Position numbers and translations under genes: made by a program. From UBA1479 sp038109305 (lineage in GTDB: Bacteria > Pseudomonadota > Alphaproteobacteria > Rhodospirillales > Casp-alpha2): 64,000 nt of DNA. Below, piece after piece: positions 25,480-35,613 of this stretch. The stretch's first letter is position 1; every line of letters begins with the position of its first letter. The stretch covers positions 186,001-250,000 of the forward strand of contig JAYNIR010000002.1 of assembly GCA_038109305.1 (NCBI GenBank). Direction: 5' to 3'. Below the pieces are notes generated by a model. It saw only the letters and a list, made by a program, of their open reading frames with translations. It did no database searches and was not told the DNA's origin.

Positions 25480-27465
25480 CTATGCCCTGCCGCCCAGCAA
25501 CTCGCCATAGGCGGCGGCCCGGCCGACCGATCCTTTGTAGATCGGTTTGCGCACCTGCCAGTTCGACGCCGTCAACACCGCACCACCGGATTGGTGGAAG
25601 TCCAGGCAGGCGTCCGACCACTCAAGGCCGAGGAAATCGATCAGCGCACGGCTCGCCGTTCCCTGGTCTTTGACAAAGTCTTCGTAGCGGACTTCCAGGA
25701 CCGGTAGGGACAGCACGGATTTCCAATGATCCATGACCCGCGTTTGGGCCGACTGCACGGTGCGGATGTCGTCGATGGACGTCGACCAGGCATGGCCCTG
25801 GGCGAAATTGGTGAAATAACAGGAGAGCGCCGTATCGTCCGCATCGCGGACGCAATGAACGACCCGCGCTCCCGGCAGCAGAACCTGCACCAGCCCCAGG
25901 TAAAACAAATTGAACGGCGTCTTGTCAACGACCCGCGCCGCATCGCCGTGCGCCGCACCGAGGCGTTTCAAGAACCCGCCCGCCAGATCCCTCGCCCGGT
26001 CCGCTTCCAGGCCCGCAACGCCCTCCGGATAATCGGACATCATCCGCGTGAAAGCGTCCAGTTCGCCGGCGCCGGCACCCTCCGGATGACTGGCGACGAT
26101 CTGCTCGACCAACGTCGTACCCGATCGCGGCATGCCGACCACGAACACCGGCCGCGCGTCGTCGGTGCCGTGGCTTGATAGCTTTTCCAACGCGCCGCGG
26201 TCCAATGCCGTCACGATGCGGTCCGCGAAGCCGTCGAACCGCGTACGGTCGAACCCCTGCCCGACGCCGGTCAGAAGTTTTCGCCGCATGGCGTTGCCGG
26301 TGGTGAAGGATTTGATCGCGGCGTCCGCGTCGCCGCGCTTGTCCGCCGCCGCCCCCGCCGCAAAGTGCATCTGCGCGATCTGGTCGTTTTCCGGCGCGCC
26401 CGCGATCAAATCTTTAAGGCGCTGTTCATCCTCCGCCGTGACCGCGCCGGCGGCGGCCAGGTTGACCCAGGCATCGCCCAGCGTCTCGTGATGCTTGACG
26501 GCCCAGCGGAAGGCCTCTTCCGCCTTTTTCAAATCGCCCCGCGCGAGCCGCACCATGCCGAGCCCGGACCACGCGCCGGCAAAGGCGTCATAGCGCTGGA
26601 CCGTCTCTTCATAGGCCGCTTCGGCGTCTTCCAGCGCGCCGGACTTATACAGCGCCGCCGCCAGATTGGCGCGGGCCTCCAGATAATCGTCTCGAATGGA
26701 CAGCGCATGACGAAACGCCTCCATCCCGCCCGGCAGGTCGCCCTGGGCGATCAGCACGTTGGCGAGCGCGTTGAACCCTTCGGCATAATCGGGCTTGAGC
26801 CGGACCGCCCGACGGCAGGCGTCTTCCGCGCCGCGCAGGTCGCCCATGCGGCGCAACACCACACCCAGGTTGCCGGCGGGCATGGGGTTGGTCGGATCGA
26901 TATCCTCGGCCGCACGGCACTGTTCGGCGGCGGCCATCAGGTCGCCCTTGCGGAACAAAAGGTTCCCCAAGTTGATGCGGCCCTCGAAGTAACGCCCGTC
27001 GATTTCGATGGCCGATCGTGCGGCGATTTCGGCGTCTTCGATGCGACCCTGAAGTTCCAGCGCCACGGCCAGATTGTTGTAGGCTTCGGCGTTGCCGGGC
27101 TGCAAATCAAGCACGTGTCGGGACGCGGCCTCGGCCTCCGCCCCCCGGCCGCATAGGTTCAGCACCGCCGCGAGATTGCCATGGATCGCCGGGTCGGCGC
27201 CGTCGACCATCGATGCCGCGACCAGATGATCGGCGGCGTCATCCAGGCGCCCGGTCTGGTATTCGATCAATCCCAACAAATGAAGGGCGTCAACTTCCTT
27301 GGGCCGGACCTCGAGCACATCCTTGAAGGCAGCCTCGGCATCGGCAAATCGGCCGTCGCGGAAGGCGTCGATTCCCGCGGTCAGCCGTGCGCGCATGCGA
27401 GGCGAAGGTTTGTCCTCCGCCCGGCCAAGCTTTTTCTGACGGCGTCGTTCCTGGCGGTTCGCCAC
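25480..27465 (-). CDS. TPR-repeat sulfotransferase
   Basis: 661 residues from a GTG at 27465 behind GGGGAGG. About ten tetratricopeptide repeats fill residues 25-390. A sulfotransferase domain follows with the PAPS 5'-phosphosulfate loop VGMPRSGTTLVEQI and the 3'-phosphate motif CVRDADDTALSCY. Such fusions are widespread in Alphaproteobacteria and resemble tyrosyl-protein sulfotransferases; the acceptor is unknown. The basic N-terminus (RQERRRQKKLG) has no signal peptide, so it is likely cytoplasmic. It is transcribed divergently from pyrE. Confidence 0.88.
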   Translation of the reverse strand: MANRQERRRQKKLGRAEDKPSPRMRARLTAGIDAFRDGRFADAEAAFKDVLEVRPKEVDALHLLGLIEYQTGRLDDAADHLVAASMVDGADPAIHGNLAAVLNLCGRGAEAEAASRHVLDLQPGNAEAYNNLAVALELQGRIEDAEIAARSAIEIDGRYFEGRINLGNLLFRKGDLMAAAEQCRAAEDIDPTNPMPAGNLGVVLRRMGDLRGAEDACRRAVRLKPDYAEGFNALANVLIAQGDLPGGMEAFRHALSIRDDYLEARANLAAALYKSGALEDAEAAYEETVQRYDAFAGAWSGLGMVRLARGDLKKAEEAFRWAVKHHETLGDAWVNLAAAGAVTAEDEQRLKDLIAGAPENDQIAQMHFAAGAAADKRGDADAAIKSFTTGNAMRRKLLTGVGQGFDRTRFDGFADRIVTALDRGALEKLSSHGTDDARPVFVVGMPRSGTTLVEQIVASHPEGAGAGELDAFTRMMSDYPEGVAGLEADRARDLAGGFLKRLGAAHGDAARVVDKTPFNLFYLGLVQVLLPGARVVHCVRDADDTALSCYFTNFAQGHAWSTSIDDIRTVQSAQTRVMDHWKSVLSLPVLEVRYEDFVKDQGTASRALIDFLGLEWSDACLDFHQSGGAVLTASNWQVRKPIYKGSVGRAAAYGELLGGRA

Positions 27466-27642
27466 GGGTGCCTCCCCTGAAATCCGGTGCCTGGAACATA
27501 ATGAGCCCGCCCGCCCATGCCAAGGACTGCCTTTTCCGCCCCCTACCCCTACCGATGGCGGGATATCCCCAGGAGGCCGCCTTGCGGGCGGGCTGCGAAC
27601 CCATTAAACGGGATGAACGATCACCCTAACGAGGCTTCTTGA

Positions 27643-28317
27643 ATGACCGCCATGACCCCGGCCGAGGAAACCGCCAAGCTGCTGCTCGACATCAAGGCCG
27701 TCAACTTCCGCCCGGAAGAGCCCTATATATTTACCTCGGGTTGGGCGAGCCCGGTTTATATCGACTGCCGGTGGGTGATTTCGTTCACAGAAGCGCGGCG
27801 GCGGATCATGGAATTGGGGGTCGAGATGCTCCGCCGCCATGCCGGGCTGGGCAGCGTCGACGCCGTCGCCGGCGGCGAAACCGCAGGCATCCCCTATGCG
27901 GCCTGGATTGCCGAGGCCGCCTCGAAACCCATGCTTTACGTCCGCAAAAAGCCCAAGGGGTTCGGCCGCGACGCGCAGATCGAAGGTAATCTGGTCGAAG
28001 GCTCGAAAGTTCTGCTGGTCGAAGACCTGGCGTCCGACGGCGCGTCGAAAATGAATTTCGTCAACGCGCTGCGCACCGCCGGCGCGGAAGTGACCGACGC
28101 CTTCGTGGTGTTTTTCTACGGCGTGTTTCGCGGTGCGCTGGAAGGGCTTGAGAAAGAGGGCGTGACGCTGCGTTACCTCGCAACCTGGGCCGATGTGCTG
28201 AAGATGGCTGAACAGGGCGGATACTTTGGGCCCGATGCCATTAGAGAAGTCCGCGCGTTTCTGGACGATCCGGAAACCTGGTCCAAAGCCCACGGCGGGC
28301 GGGGGTACGACGGGTAA
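27643..28317 (+). CDS. pyrE: Orotate phosphoribosyltransferase
   Basis: 224 residues. It transfers the ribose phosphate of PRPP to orotate, giving OMP in pyrimidine synthesis. The N-terminal FTSGWASPVYIDCRW, the catalytic-loop lysines in YVRKKPKGFGRDAQIEG, and the PRPP loop VLLVEDLASDGASK are all present. The start at 27643 has GAGG upstream; an ATG three codons later is the alternative. The peptide-transporter gene begins 4 bp after its stop. Confidence 0.92.
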   Translation: MTAMTPAEETAKLLLDIKAVNFRPEEPYIFTSGWASPVYIDCRWVISFTEARRRIMELGVEMLRRHAGLGSVDAVAGGETAGIPYAAWIAEAASKPMLYVRKKPKGFGRDAQIEGNLVEGSKVLLVEDLASDGASKMNFVNALRTAGAEVTDAFVVFFYGVFRGALEGLEKEGVTLRYLATWADVLKMAEQGGYFGPDAIREVRAFLDDPETWSKAHGGRGYDG

Positions 28318-28321
28318 CGCC

Positions 28322-30010
28322 ATGATGATCCGACCGGCCCGTTTCGGCCTGGTTGCGCCGGTTCTGCTGACCGCCTTGGGATTGTCGTTCTTCACGCTTC
28401 CGGCAAAGGCCGCGCCGCGCGAGCAATTGACCATCGGCATCACGCAGTATCCCTCGACCTTCCATCCCAACATCGACAGCATGCTGGCGAAATCCTACAT
28501 CCTGGGATTTACCCGACGGCCGTTCACGGTGTTCGATCAGGACTGGAAGCTGATCTGCATGCTGTGCACGACGCTGCCGACCATCGAAAACGGTCACGCC
28601 AAGCCGGAGGTCGCCCCCAACGGCAAGAAAGGCATCGCGGTTACGTATACGATCCGCCCCGATGCCGTGTGGGGCGACGGAAAACCGATCACCACCAAGG
28701 ACGTGATGTTCACCTGGCGGGCCGGGCGTGAGGGCAAATCCGGGATCATCCCGGTGGAATTCTACCGCTCGGCTTACAAGGTCAAGGCCAAGGATGAAAA
28801 AACCTTCACCATCCACTTCGATAAGCTCGCGTTCGATTACAACGCGATCAATGCGTTTTCGCTGGTTCCGGCGCACGTGGACGAAGTTACCTTCGACGCC
28901 GACCCGGTCAATTACAAAAACAAGACAGCGTTCGACACGCAGACCACCAACGAAGCGCTGTACTTCGGGCCCTACGTCATCGCCGAAACGGAACGCGGCG
29001 CGCATGTGGTGCTGGTACGGAATCCGAAATGGTGGGGCAAGCCGGGCCCGTTCAAGCGCATCGTCATCAAGGTTATCCCCAACACGGCGGCTCTGGAAGC
29101 GAACCTGCTGTCGGGAAACATCGACATGATCGCGGGCGAACTGGGCTTCACCGTCGATCAGGCGCTGCGGTTCGAAAAACGCCACGGGCGGAAGTTCAAC
29201 ATCCATTACAAACCGGGCCTGATTTACGAACACATCGATGTGAACCTGGACAATCCGCTTTTGAAAAACCGGGATATCCGCCATGCGTTGATCTACGCCA
29301 TCGACCGCGATGCCGTATCCAAGCAACTGTTCAGCGGCAAGCAGCCGGTGGCGGACACGGTCGTCAACCCGCTCGATTGGGTCCACGCCGATGATATCCC
29401 GAAATATAAGTACGATCCCAAGAAGGCTCTGGACCTGCTGGTCAAGAACGGTTTCACCAAGCTGGAAAAGGGCGTGCGCACCCACGCCAAAACCGGCGAG
29501 GCGCTGCGCTTTGACTTCATGACCACGGCCGGGTCGAAGGCGCGGGAACTGGTGCAGCAGGTGTTGCAAAGCCAGTGGAAGGCCGTCGGCATCGACGTCA
29601 AGATCAAGAACGAACAGGCTCGCGTTTATTTCGGCGAAACGGTGCGGCAGCGAAAGTATACCGGCCTTGCCATGTACGCGTGGCTGTCGGCGCCGGAAAG
29701 CGTGCCCCGGGGCCAAGTGCATTCCGCTCACATTCCGACGGCGGCCAACAACTGGGCCGGGCAGAATTATCCGGGCTTCCACAACGAGGAAATGGACGAT
29801 CTCATTGAAAAAATTGAGGTCGAACTGGACAAGACCAAACGCAAAGCCATGTGGCGGCGGCTGCAGGAAATCTATGCGACGGAACTGCCGGTGATCCCGC
29901 TCTACTTCCGGGCGGAAGCCTACATCATGCCGAAATGGCTCACGAACATCCGCCCGACCGGCCATCAGTACACCACCGGGCTCTGGGTCGAGGAATGGCA
30001 GGTTAAGTGA
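28322..30010 (+). CDS. ABC transporter substrate-binding protein, peptide/opine/nickel family (SBP_bac_5)
   Basis: 562 residues with a signal peptide (LVAPVLLTALGLSFFTLPAKA, cleaved before APRE). The mature protein has family blocks such as PDAVWGDGKPITTKDVMFTW and NPLLKNRDIRHALIYAIDRD. It captures an oligopeptide or similar solute in the periplasm and delivers it to the two permeases encoded next. At 562 residues it is slightly longer than DppA. The genes for ATPase subunits are absent from this window. Confidence 0.9.
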   Translation: MMIRPARFGLVAPVLLTALGLSFFTLPAKAAPREQLTIGITQYPSTFHPNIDSMLAKSYILGFTRRPFTVFDQDWKLICMLCTTLPTIENGHAKPEVAPNGKKGIAVTYTIRPDAVWGDGKPITTKDVMFTWRAGREGKSGIIPVEFYRSAYKVKAKDEKTFTIHFDKLAFDYNAINAFSLVPAHVDEVTFDADPVNYKNKTAFDTQTTNEALYFGPYVIAETERGAHVVLVRNPKWWGKPGPFKRIVIKVIPNTAALEANLLSGNIDMIAGELGFTVDQALRFEKRHGRKFNIHYKPGLIYEHIDVNLDNPLLKNRDIRHALIYAIDRDAVSKQLFSGKQPVADTVVNPLDWVHADDIPKYKYDPKKALDLLVKNGFTKLEKGVRTHAKTGEALRFDFMTTAGSKARELVQQVLQSQWKAVGIDVKIKNEQARVYFGETVRQRKYTGLAMYAWLSAPESVPRGQVHSAHIPTAANNWAGQNYPGFHNEEMDDLIEKIEVELDKTKRKAMWRRLQEIYATELPVIPLYFRAEAYIMPKWLTNIRPTGHQYTTGLWVEEWQVK

Positions 30011-30085
30011 CCGCCAATTTGACCGCCCGATAAACCGACCGAATCCTATGGCGGACCCGGCCCTTGCGGCGCTAGGCTTGTTCTC

Positions 30086-31051
30086 ATGCTCGCTTTTATC
30101 ATCCAGCGCGTGGCCCAGGCCGCCCTTGTTCTGGCAGTGATGTCCTTCGTCATCTTCGGGCTGATCGGGCTGATGCCGGGCGACCCGGTGGACCTGCTGA
30201 TTTCCGCCGACCCGCAGATGACCCAGGAAGACATTGCGAAGCTTCGGGAAATCTATGGCCTCGATAAGCCCATTGTCCTGCGCTACGCCAGCTGGCTGGC
30301 CGAAGTCCTGCAGGGCGATTTCGGATTTTCGCGGCTGTTCGCCCGGCCGGTGTTCGACGTGCTGCTGCCGGCATTGGGCAACACGCTGACGCTGTTGGGC
30401 ATCAGCCTGTCCATGGCGCTCTTGATCGGCCTGCCGCTCGGCATCTGGGCGGCGGTGCGGCCCTATTCGACACGCGACTACGCGGTCAACCTGTTCGCCT
30501 TCGCGGGCATTTCCGTGCCGTCGTTCTGGCTCGGCCTGATCCTGATCATCATCTTCGCCGTGGTGCTGGGCTGGCTTCCGGCGGGCGGCTTCGGCACGCC
30601 GGGCGTCAAAGTCTGGGGCGACACGTTGATTTATCTGGTCCTGCCGGCGGCGAGCCTGACCCTTGCCAACGTCGGCGGCTACACGCGATACATGCGGGCC
30701 AGCATGCTGGAAACGCTGCGCCAGGATTATATCCGCACCGCCCGCGCCAAAGGTTTATCCAACCGTCAGGTCGTGCTTGGCCACGCGCTCCGCAACGCGC
30801 TGATCCCGGTGACCACGATCATCGCGCTGGATTTCGGGTCTCTGTTTTCCGGAGCGCTGATCACCGAAACGATTTTCGCCTATCCCGGCATGGGCAAGCT
30901 GACCTACGACGCCGTCATGGGTAACGACTTCAATCTTGCCTTGGTCGCGCTGCTGCTGGGCACGCTGGTAACGCTTACAGGCAACATTCTGGCAGACCTC
31001 GCCTACGCGTGGCTTGATCCGCGCATCGGGTTCGGGGGGCACAAGCAATGA
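30086..31051 (+). CDS. ABC transporter permease, DppB/OppB family
   Basis: 321 residues with an N-terminal helix (FIIQRVAQAALVLAVMSFVIF), the DppB-type MPGDPVDLL, and five more helices. The ATPase-coupling EAA loop is present (RTARAKGLSNRQVVLGHALR). It forms half of the transmembrane channel. Its stop overlaps the start of the DppC-type gene (ATGA at 31048-31051). Confidence 0.92.
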   Translation: MLAFIIQRVAQAALVLAVMSFVIFGLIGLMPGDPVDLLISADPQMTQEDIAKLREIYGLDKPIVLRYASWLAEVLQGDFGFSRLFARPVFDVLLPALGNTLTLLGISLSMALLIGLPLGIWAAVRPYSTRDYAVNLFAFAGISVPSFWLGLILIIIFAVVLGWLPAGGFGTPGVKVWGDTLIYLVLPAASLTLANVGGYTRYMRASMLETLRQDYIRTARAKGLSNRQVVLGHALRNALIPVTTIIALDFGSLFSGALITETIFAYPGMGKLTYDAVMGNDFNLALVALLLGTLVTLTGNILADLAYAWLDPRIGFGGHKQ

Positions 31052-32016
31052 CTCTGCCGCAAAATAACGATAATGCTAGCAACAGCGCACCCGCAACGCG
31101 AAACGGCAACCAAGGCCGCACGCCGCTGCAACTGGTCGCCCGGCGGTTCCTCCGCCACCGGTTGGCGGTGGTCAGCCTTATTCTACTAGTAGTTCTCGCC
31201 GTTCTCGCCCTGTTCGCACCGCTGATCACCGATGTCCTAGGCGTCAGCCCGACGCGGGTGAACCTCCTCACCCGTCTGGCGCCGCCGGGCGGCGCGCACC
31301 TTCTCGGCACGGACGAGGCCGGGCGCGACATGCTGGCGCGGCTGCTGCACGGCGGGCGGGTGTCGTTGTTCGTCGGCATGGCGGCGGCGCTGACGGCGGC
31401 AATTTTCGGCACCACCGTCGGTCTGATTTCCGGCTACTTCGGCGGCCGCATTGATGCGCTATTCATGCGCTGCACCGACGGGGTGATTGCGTTGCCGTTG
31501 CTACCGCTGCTGATCGTGCTGGCGGCGTTAGACCTGGGCAAGCTGGGCGTTCCGCAGGATGTGGCGCAGTCGGGATCCATCAGCCTCTACCGCATCGTCA
31601 TCATCGTCGCCATGGTCGGCTGGACCACCGTGGCGCGGCTGGTCCGGGCAACGGCGCTGTCCTTGCGCGAACGCCAGTTCGTCCTTGCCGCCCAGGCGCA
31701 AGGGGCGACAAGTCAGCGGATCATGCTGGTTCACATCCTGCCCAACCTGGCATCGCCGATCATTGTCGCGACGACGCTCAGCGTCGGGCACGTGATCTTG
31801 CTTGAATCGGTGTTGAGCTTCCTCGGCCTCGGCATTCAACCGCCATTGCCCAGTTGGGGCAATCTGCTGACCAACGCCCAGGAACTGATCTGGGACGCCC
31901 CGGCGCTCGCCGTCTATCCGGGGCTTTTGATCTTCGTCACCGTCATCGCCTTCAACTTCGTCGGCGACGGGCTGCAGGACGCGCTTGACCCCCGGGCGAC
32001 GGAGCGGCAGGGTTGA
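31048..32016 (+). CDS. ABC transporter permease, DppC/OppC family
   Basis: 322 residues. The N-terminal cytoplasmic region and first helix (LAVVSLILLVVLAVLALFAP) precede HLLGTDEAGRDMLARLLHGG, the DppC signature. The EAA loop reads LAAQAQGATSQRIMLVHILP. It pairs with the preceding permease. No dppD or dppF ATPase follows; instead there is a stem-loop and a secreted hydrolase, so the ATPases must be shared or encoded elsewhere. Confidence 0.92.
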   Translation: MTLPQNNDNASNSAPATRNGNQGRTPLQLVARRFLRHRLAVVSLILLVVLAVLALFAPLITDVLGVSPTRVNLLTRLAPPGGAHLLGTDEAGRDMLARLLHGGRVSLFVGMAAALTAAIFGTTVGLISGYFGGRIDALFMRCTDGVIALPLLPLLIVLAALDLGKLGVPQDVAQSGSISLYRIVIIVAMVGWTTVARLVRATALSLRERQFVLAAQAQGATSQRIMLVHILPNLASPIIVATTLSVGHVILLESVLSFLGLGIQPPLPSWGNLLTNAQELIWDAPALAVYPGLLIFVTVIAFNFVGDGLQDALDPRATERQG

Positions 32017-32026
32017 ATTTACGCAA

Positions 32027-32062
32027 CCGGGCACGCAATTTGTAAAAATTGAACTCGCCCGG
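32027..32062 (+). other. Nested stem-loop between permease and hydrolase genes
   Basis: CCGGGC 32027-32032 pairs with GCCCGG 32057-32062, enclosing CAATTT 32036-32041 paired with AAATTG 32046-32051. There is no T tract, so it may be an mRNA-processing or attenuating structure rather than a terminator. Confidence 0.4.
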
Positions 32063-32110
32063 TGGCACCCTTAGTCTTTCCCCACCCGATTTAATTCATG
32101 GAGTTTCGCA

Positions 32111-33025
32111 ATGCTGCGCCCCCTGTCCATCCTGTACGTGACCCTGGCCACCGCCCTATTGATCGGCGCGGCGGCCGCCGCCAAGGCCGAAGAAGTGAAG
32201 CTTAAACACGGCAGGCTGACGTTGAATGCCGAGCTCGACATGGCCGCCGGTAAGGCGCTCTCCCAGGGCGTGGTGATGATCATCCACGGTACCCTCGCCC
32301 ACAACGCCATGGACACGCTTGCCAACCTTCGCAGCGTCCTGAAGGAACGGGGCTTCAACACGCTGGCCGTCAACCTGTCCCTCGCCGTCGATGATCGGCA
32401 CGGCATGTATGACTGCAAGATCGCGCACAAACACAAGCATACGGATGCGCTGGACGAAATCGGCGTCTGGCTCGACTGGTTGAAGTCCAAGGGCGCGGGC
32501 CCGGTGATGCTGTTCGGCCATTCGCGCGGCGGCAATCAGGTGACCCGTTTTACGGTTGAACGCGGCCATCAGCTGATTAACCGGCTGGCGCTGCTGGCGC
32601 CGGCGACGGACGATCCGGCGCGGGCCGCTGCCGGGTTTGAACGGCAGCACAAACAACCACTCGCCGAAGTCCTGGGCAAGGCCGAGGCCATGGCCATGGC
32701 CGGCAAGGGTGCCGACATGATGGCCAAGACCGGGCTGCTATATTGCCCCGACGCGGTCGCGACCGCCGACAGCTTCATTTCCTATTACGCGCCGGACCCC
32801 CGCCGGGATACGCCGTCGCTCATCGGCAAGGTCGAGGTGCCGGTGCTGATCATGGCAGGGTCCGCCGACACGGTCGTCCCCGACCTGCCGCAAAAGATGA
32901 AAGGTAAGGCCGACGGCAAGCGGGTCTTGTTCAAGGTCGTCGACGGCGCTGACCACTTCTTCCTCGACCTGTTCGCCGAGGACGTGGGCGACGCCATGAA
33001 AAGCTTCCACGCCGCCGGGAGCTGA
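32111..33025 (+). CDS. Exported alpha/beta hydrolase
   Basis: 304 residues with a signal peptide (ILYVTLATALLIGAAAAAKA) and a mature serine-hydrolase fold. IIHGTLAHNAMD is the oxyanion region, the nucleophile is in LFGHSRGGNQV, the acid in AGSADTVVPD, and the histidine in DGADHFFLD. DUF3530-like secreted esterases have the same plan. The substrate is unknown. It follows the peptide-transporter genes after 94 bp and may have its own promoter. Confidence 0.82.
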   Translation: MLRPLSILYVTLATALLIGAAAAAKAEEVKLKHGRLTLNAELDMAAGKALSQGVVMIIHGTLAHNAMDTLANLRSVLKERGFNTLAVNLSLAVDDRHGMYDCKIAHKHKHTDALDEIGVWLDWLKSKGAGPVMLFGHSRGGNQVTRFTVERGHQLINRLALLAPATDDPARAAAGFERQHKQPLAEVLGKAEAMAMAGKGADMMAKTGLLYCPDAVATADSFISYYAPDPRRDTPSLIGKVEVPVLIMAGSADTVVPDLPQKMKGKADGKRVLFKVVDGADHFFLDLFAEDVGDAMKSFHAAGS

Positions 33026-33082
33026 CGGGCGAAAACCAACCGGCGAAAACCGGCCGGCCCGCCCGTCTTCGCCGCACCCGAT

Positions 33083-33923
33083 TTAGTGGGACATCACCAC
33101 CGGTACGGTCTGGTGGCCCAGGATGAGGTTGGTCACCCCGCCGAGGATCAATTCCGACCAACGGGCGTGGCCGCAGGCGCCCATGACGATCAAATCCGCC
33201 TGCATTTCCACCGCCCGGGACAACAGAATATCGGCGGCTTCCAGGTCCGCCGACGTGACGTGATCGGCCTCGACCTTGACGCCGTGACGCGCCAGGTGCG
33301 CGGCGACGTCCACCGCCGGGGCCGGCCAGTCGTGGGACAGTTCGCCCGGATTGACGACCAGGGCGCTGACCGCGCCGGCGTTTTGCAGGATCGGCAACGC
33401 ATCGTGCACGGCGCCAGCGGCAACCGGGCCGCCGTCCCAAGCGATCAGAATGCAGCGGCAGGGAAAATCGCCCGCGTATCCGAACGGCAGAACCAGCACC
33501 AGCCGCGCGGCGGATAGGATCAGGCTGTTCGGCATGTCGCGGTCGCCCGGGAACAGGCGCATGTCCGGGTCCGACTGACTGACGACCACCAGGTCGGCAT
33601 ACCCGCCCTGGGCCGCCAACGCCTTTTGCCGCGTGCCTTTTTGTTCACGCCATTCGGCGCTAAGCGTCGAAAATTCCGCCTGCACCGTTTCGAAGATTTC
33701 CTTTCGCCCGCCTGGCGGCTTCCTTGGCGGCGCGGTACTGGGCGTCCAGCACCTCGGGACTATGGGTCGCCTCGGCATACATGGGGATCAGGTCCAGGTT
33801 GGGCTCGGCGAACAAGGCGGTCATATGCGCGCCATGGGCTTCGGCCAAGCGGCCGGCGGCGTGGATCCGCTGGATCGCATCGCCGTCGTTGTCGGCCTCT
33901 ACAAGAATGTCCTTCAAGCTCAT
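33083..33923 (-). pseudogene. Universal stress protein (UspA family), frameshifted
   Basis: The ATG at 33923 has AAGGAGA and begins MSLKDILVEADNDGDAIQRI, the usual first strand of a UspA domain. The frame is lost after EAARRAK; an extra base near 33709-33713 accounts for it. The other frame resumes EIFETVQAEFSTLSAEWREQ and runs to 33083 with the ATP-binding-like VMGACGHARWSELILGGVTN and a terminal PVVMSH. In total this is about 280 residues, as in two-domain UspA proteins that bind nucleotides under stress. Confidence 0.75.
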
Positions 33924-34127
33924 CGACTGTCTCCTTTAAGGGCCCGTTACCCTCATTCAACGCCGATCCGGGCATGGCCGCCATGGCGTGGGTCACCCGG
34001 GGGTCAACCGGGGCAAATTCTAGAAACCACCATTGCCTCGGGGCATAAGGCTGGCCCAAACTGCGCCCTCGTCCCACGCCTACCCAAGCGGCCACCCACG
34101 CCCAACCCGCCTTTAAGGATCACGACC

Positions 34128-35519
34128 ATGTCCCAGTCATCGCCCGTCCCCGGCAATTCCCCCGCCAGCCGCGACATCGCCTATCACGTCCACGGCTATA
34201 CCAATCTGAAAAAACACGAAGAAGTCGGCCCGCAGATCATCAGCCGCGGGCGTGGCGTTTACGTTTATGACGACGCGGGCAAGGAATACATCGAAGGGCT
34301 GGCGGGCCTGTGGGCGGTGTCGTTGGGATTTTCCGAAGACCGCCTGGTCGAAGCGGCCAGGAAGGAAATGACGAAGCTGCCCAATTACCACGGCTTCGCC
34401 CACAAAACGCCCGACGTGACCATCGACCTTGCGGAAAAAATTCTGGCGATCGCGCCGGTGCCGATGTCGAAGGTGCTGTTCGCCAATTCGGGGTCGGAAG
34501 CCATCGACCTGGCGGTTAAGCTGATCTGGTACGTCAACAACGCCCGCGGCCGGCCGCAAAAGAAAAAACTCATCTCGCGCATCAAGGGCTATCACGGCGT
34601 CACCGTCGCGGGGGCGAGCCTGACCGGCCTGCCTCACCTGCACGGCGATTTCGATCTGCCCATCGCTGGCATCCTGCACACGGATTGCCCGCATCATTAC
34701 CGCTTCGCCGATGACGGCGAGGGCGAGGAAACCTTCGCCACGCGCTGCGCCGACAATCTGGAAAAACTGATTTTGGACGAAGGGCCGGAATCGGTCGCCG
34801 CGTTTTTCGCCGAACCGGTACTAGGCGCCGGCGGCGTCATCGTGCCGCCCAAGACCTATTACGAAAAAATCCAGCAGGTTTTGAAAAAATACGACGTCAT
34901 GCTGCTGGCGGACGAAGTCATTTGCGGTTTCGGGCGCACGGGTAACATGTGGGGCACCACCACCATGGGAATGAAGCCCGACATGCTGACCATAGCGAAG
35001 GCGCTGACGTCCGGCTACATCCCCATGTCGGCGCTGATGATATCCGAGGAAATTTATCGGGACCTGGTAAAGCAGAGTAAGACCTGGGGCGTATTCGGCC
35101 ACGGGTCGACCTATGCCGGGCATCCGGTGGCCGCTGCGGTCGGGCTGGAAACCCTCGCGATTTACGAAGAAACCGACATCGTCGGTCATGTGCGCGGCGT
35201 CGCGCCCACGCTGCAGGACGGGCTCCGAAAATTCAAAGATCATCCGCTGGTCGGCGAAGTGCGCGGCATCGGCCTGATCGGCGCGGTCGAACTGGTTCAG
35301 AATAAAAAAACCAAGGCGCCGTTCGACAAGAAGCTCGTCGTCGGCGGCAAGTGCCAGGCGTTCTGTAACGACGAAGGATTGATCCTTCGGGCACTCGGCG
35401 ATTCGCTGGCTTTCTGCCCGCCGCTGATCGCGACAAACGCGGAAATCGAAGAAATTCTGGCCCGCTTCGGACGCGCGCTCGACCAGACGGAACGCTGGCT
35501 CGAGGCGCAGGCGGAATAA
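34128..35519 (+). CDS. Class III aminotransferase (omega-amino acid type)
   Basis: 463 residues from the ATG at 34128 (AAGGA upstream). The PLP aspartate is in LLADEVICGFGRTG, and the internal-aldimine lysine in DMLTIAKALTSGYIPMSA. LFANSGSEAIDLAVKL and YHGVTVAGASLTG mark the beta-alanine:pyruvate / putrescine-type branch. It moves the terminal amino group of an omega-amino acid or diamine to pyruvate or a similar acceptor. Polyamine degradation is possible given the decarboxylase operon in the same genome. It is followed by a PadR-like regulator. Confidence 0.88.
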   Translation: MSQSSPVPGNSPASRDIAYHVHGYTNLKKHEEVGPQIISRGRGVYVYDDAGKEYIEGLAGLWAVSLGFSEDRLVEAARKEMTKLPNYHGFAHKTPDVTIDLAEKILAIAPVPMSKVLFANSGSEAIDLAVKLIWYVNNARGRPQKKKLISRIKGYHGVTVAGASLTGLPHLHGDFDLPIAGILHTDCPHHYRFADDGEGEETFATRCADNLEKLILDEGPESVAAFFAEPVLGAGGVIVPPKTYYEKIQQVLKKYDVMLLADEVICGFGRTGNMWGTTTMGMKPDMLTIAKALTSGYIPMSALMISEEIYRDLVKQSKTWGVFGHGSTYAGHPVAAAVGLETLAIYEETDIVGHVRGVAPTLQDGLRKFKDHPLVGEVRGIGLIGAVELVQNKKTKAPFDKKLVVGGKCQAFCNDEGLILRALGDSLAFCPPLIATNAEIEEILARFGRALDQTERWLEAQAE

Positions 35520-35613
35520 CCCCACCGCGCCGTCCGGCTGGACAGGTTTACCGCTCCGTATATAGACTCGGTCGCCCGCGACGTTTGAACAACCGGACTT
35601 TGGAGCCGATCCC

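Noticed and set aside
28241..29965. 574-codon open frame antisense to the substrate-binding protein gene
   Set aside because: Long antisense frames are expected in GC-rich genes with strong third-position bias; the composition is Arg/His/Val-rich with no family features, while the plus strand encodes a complete SBP.
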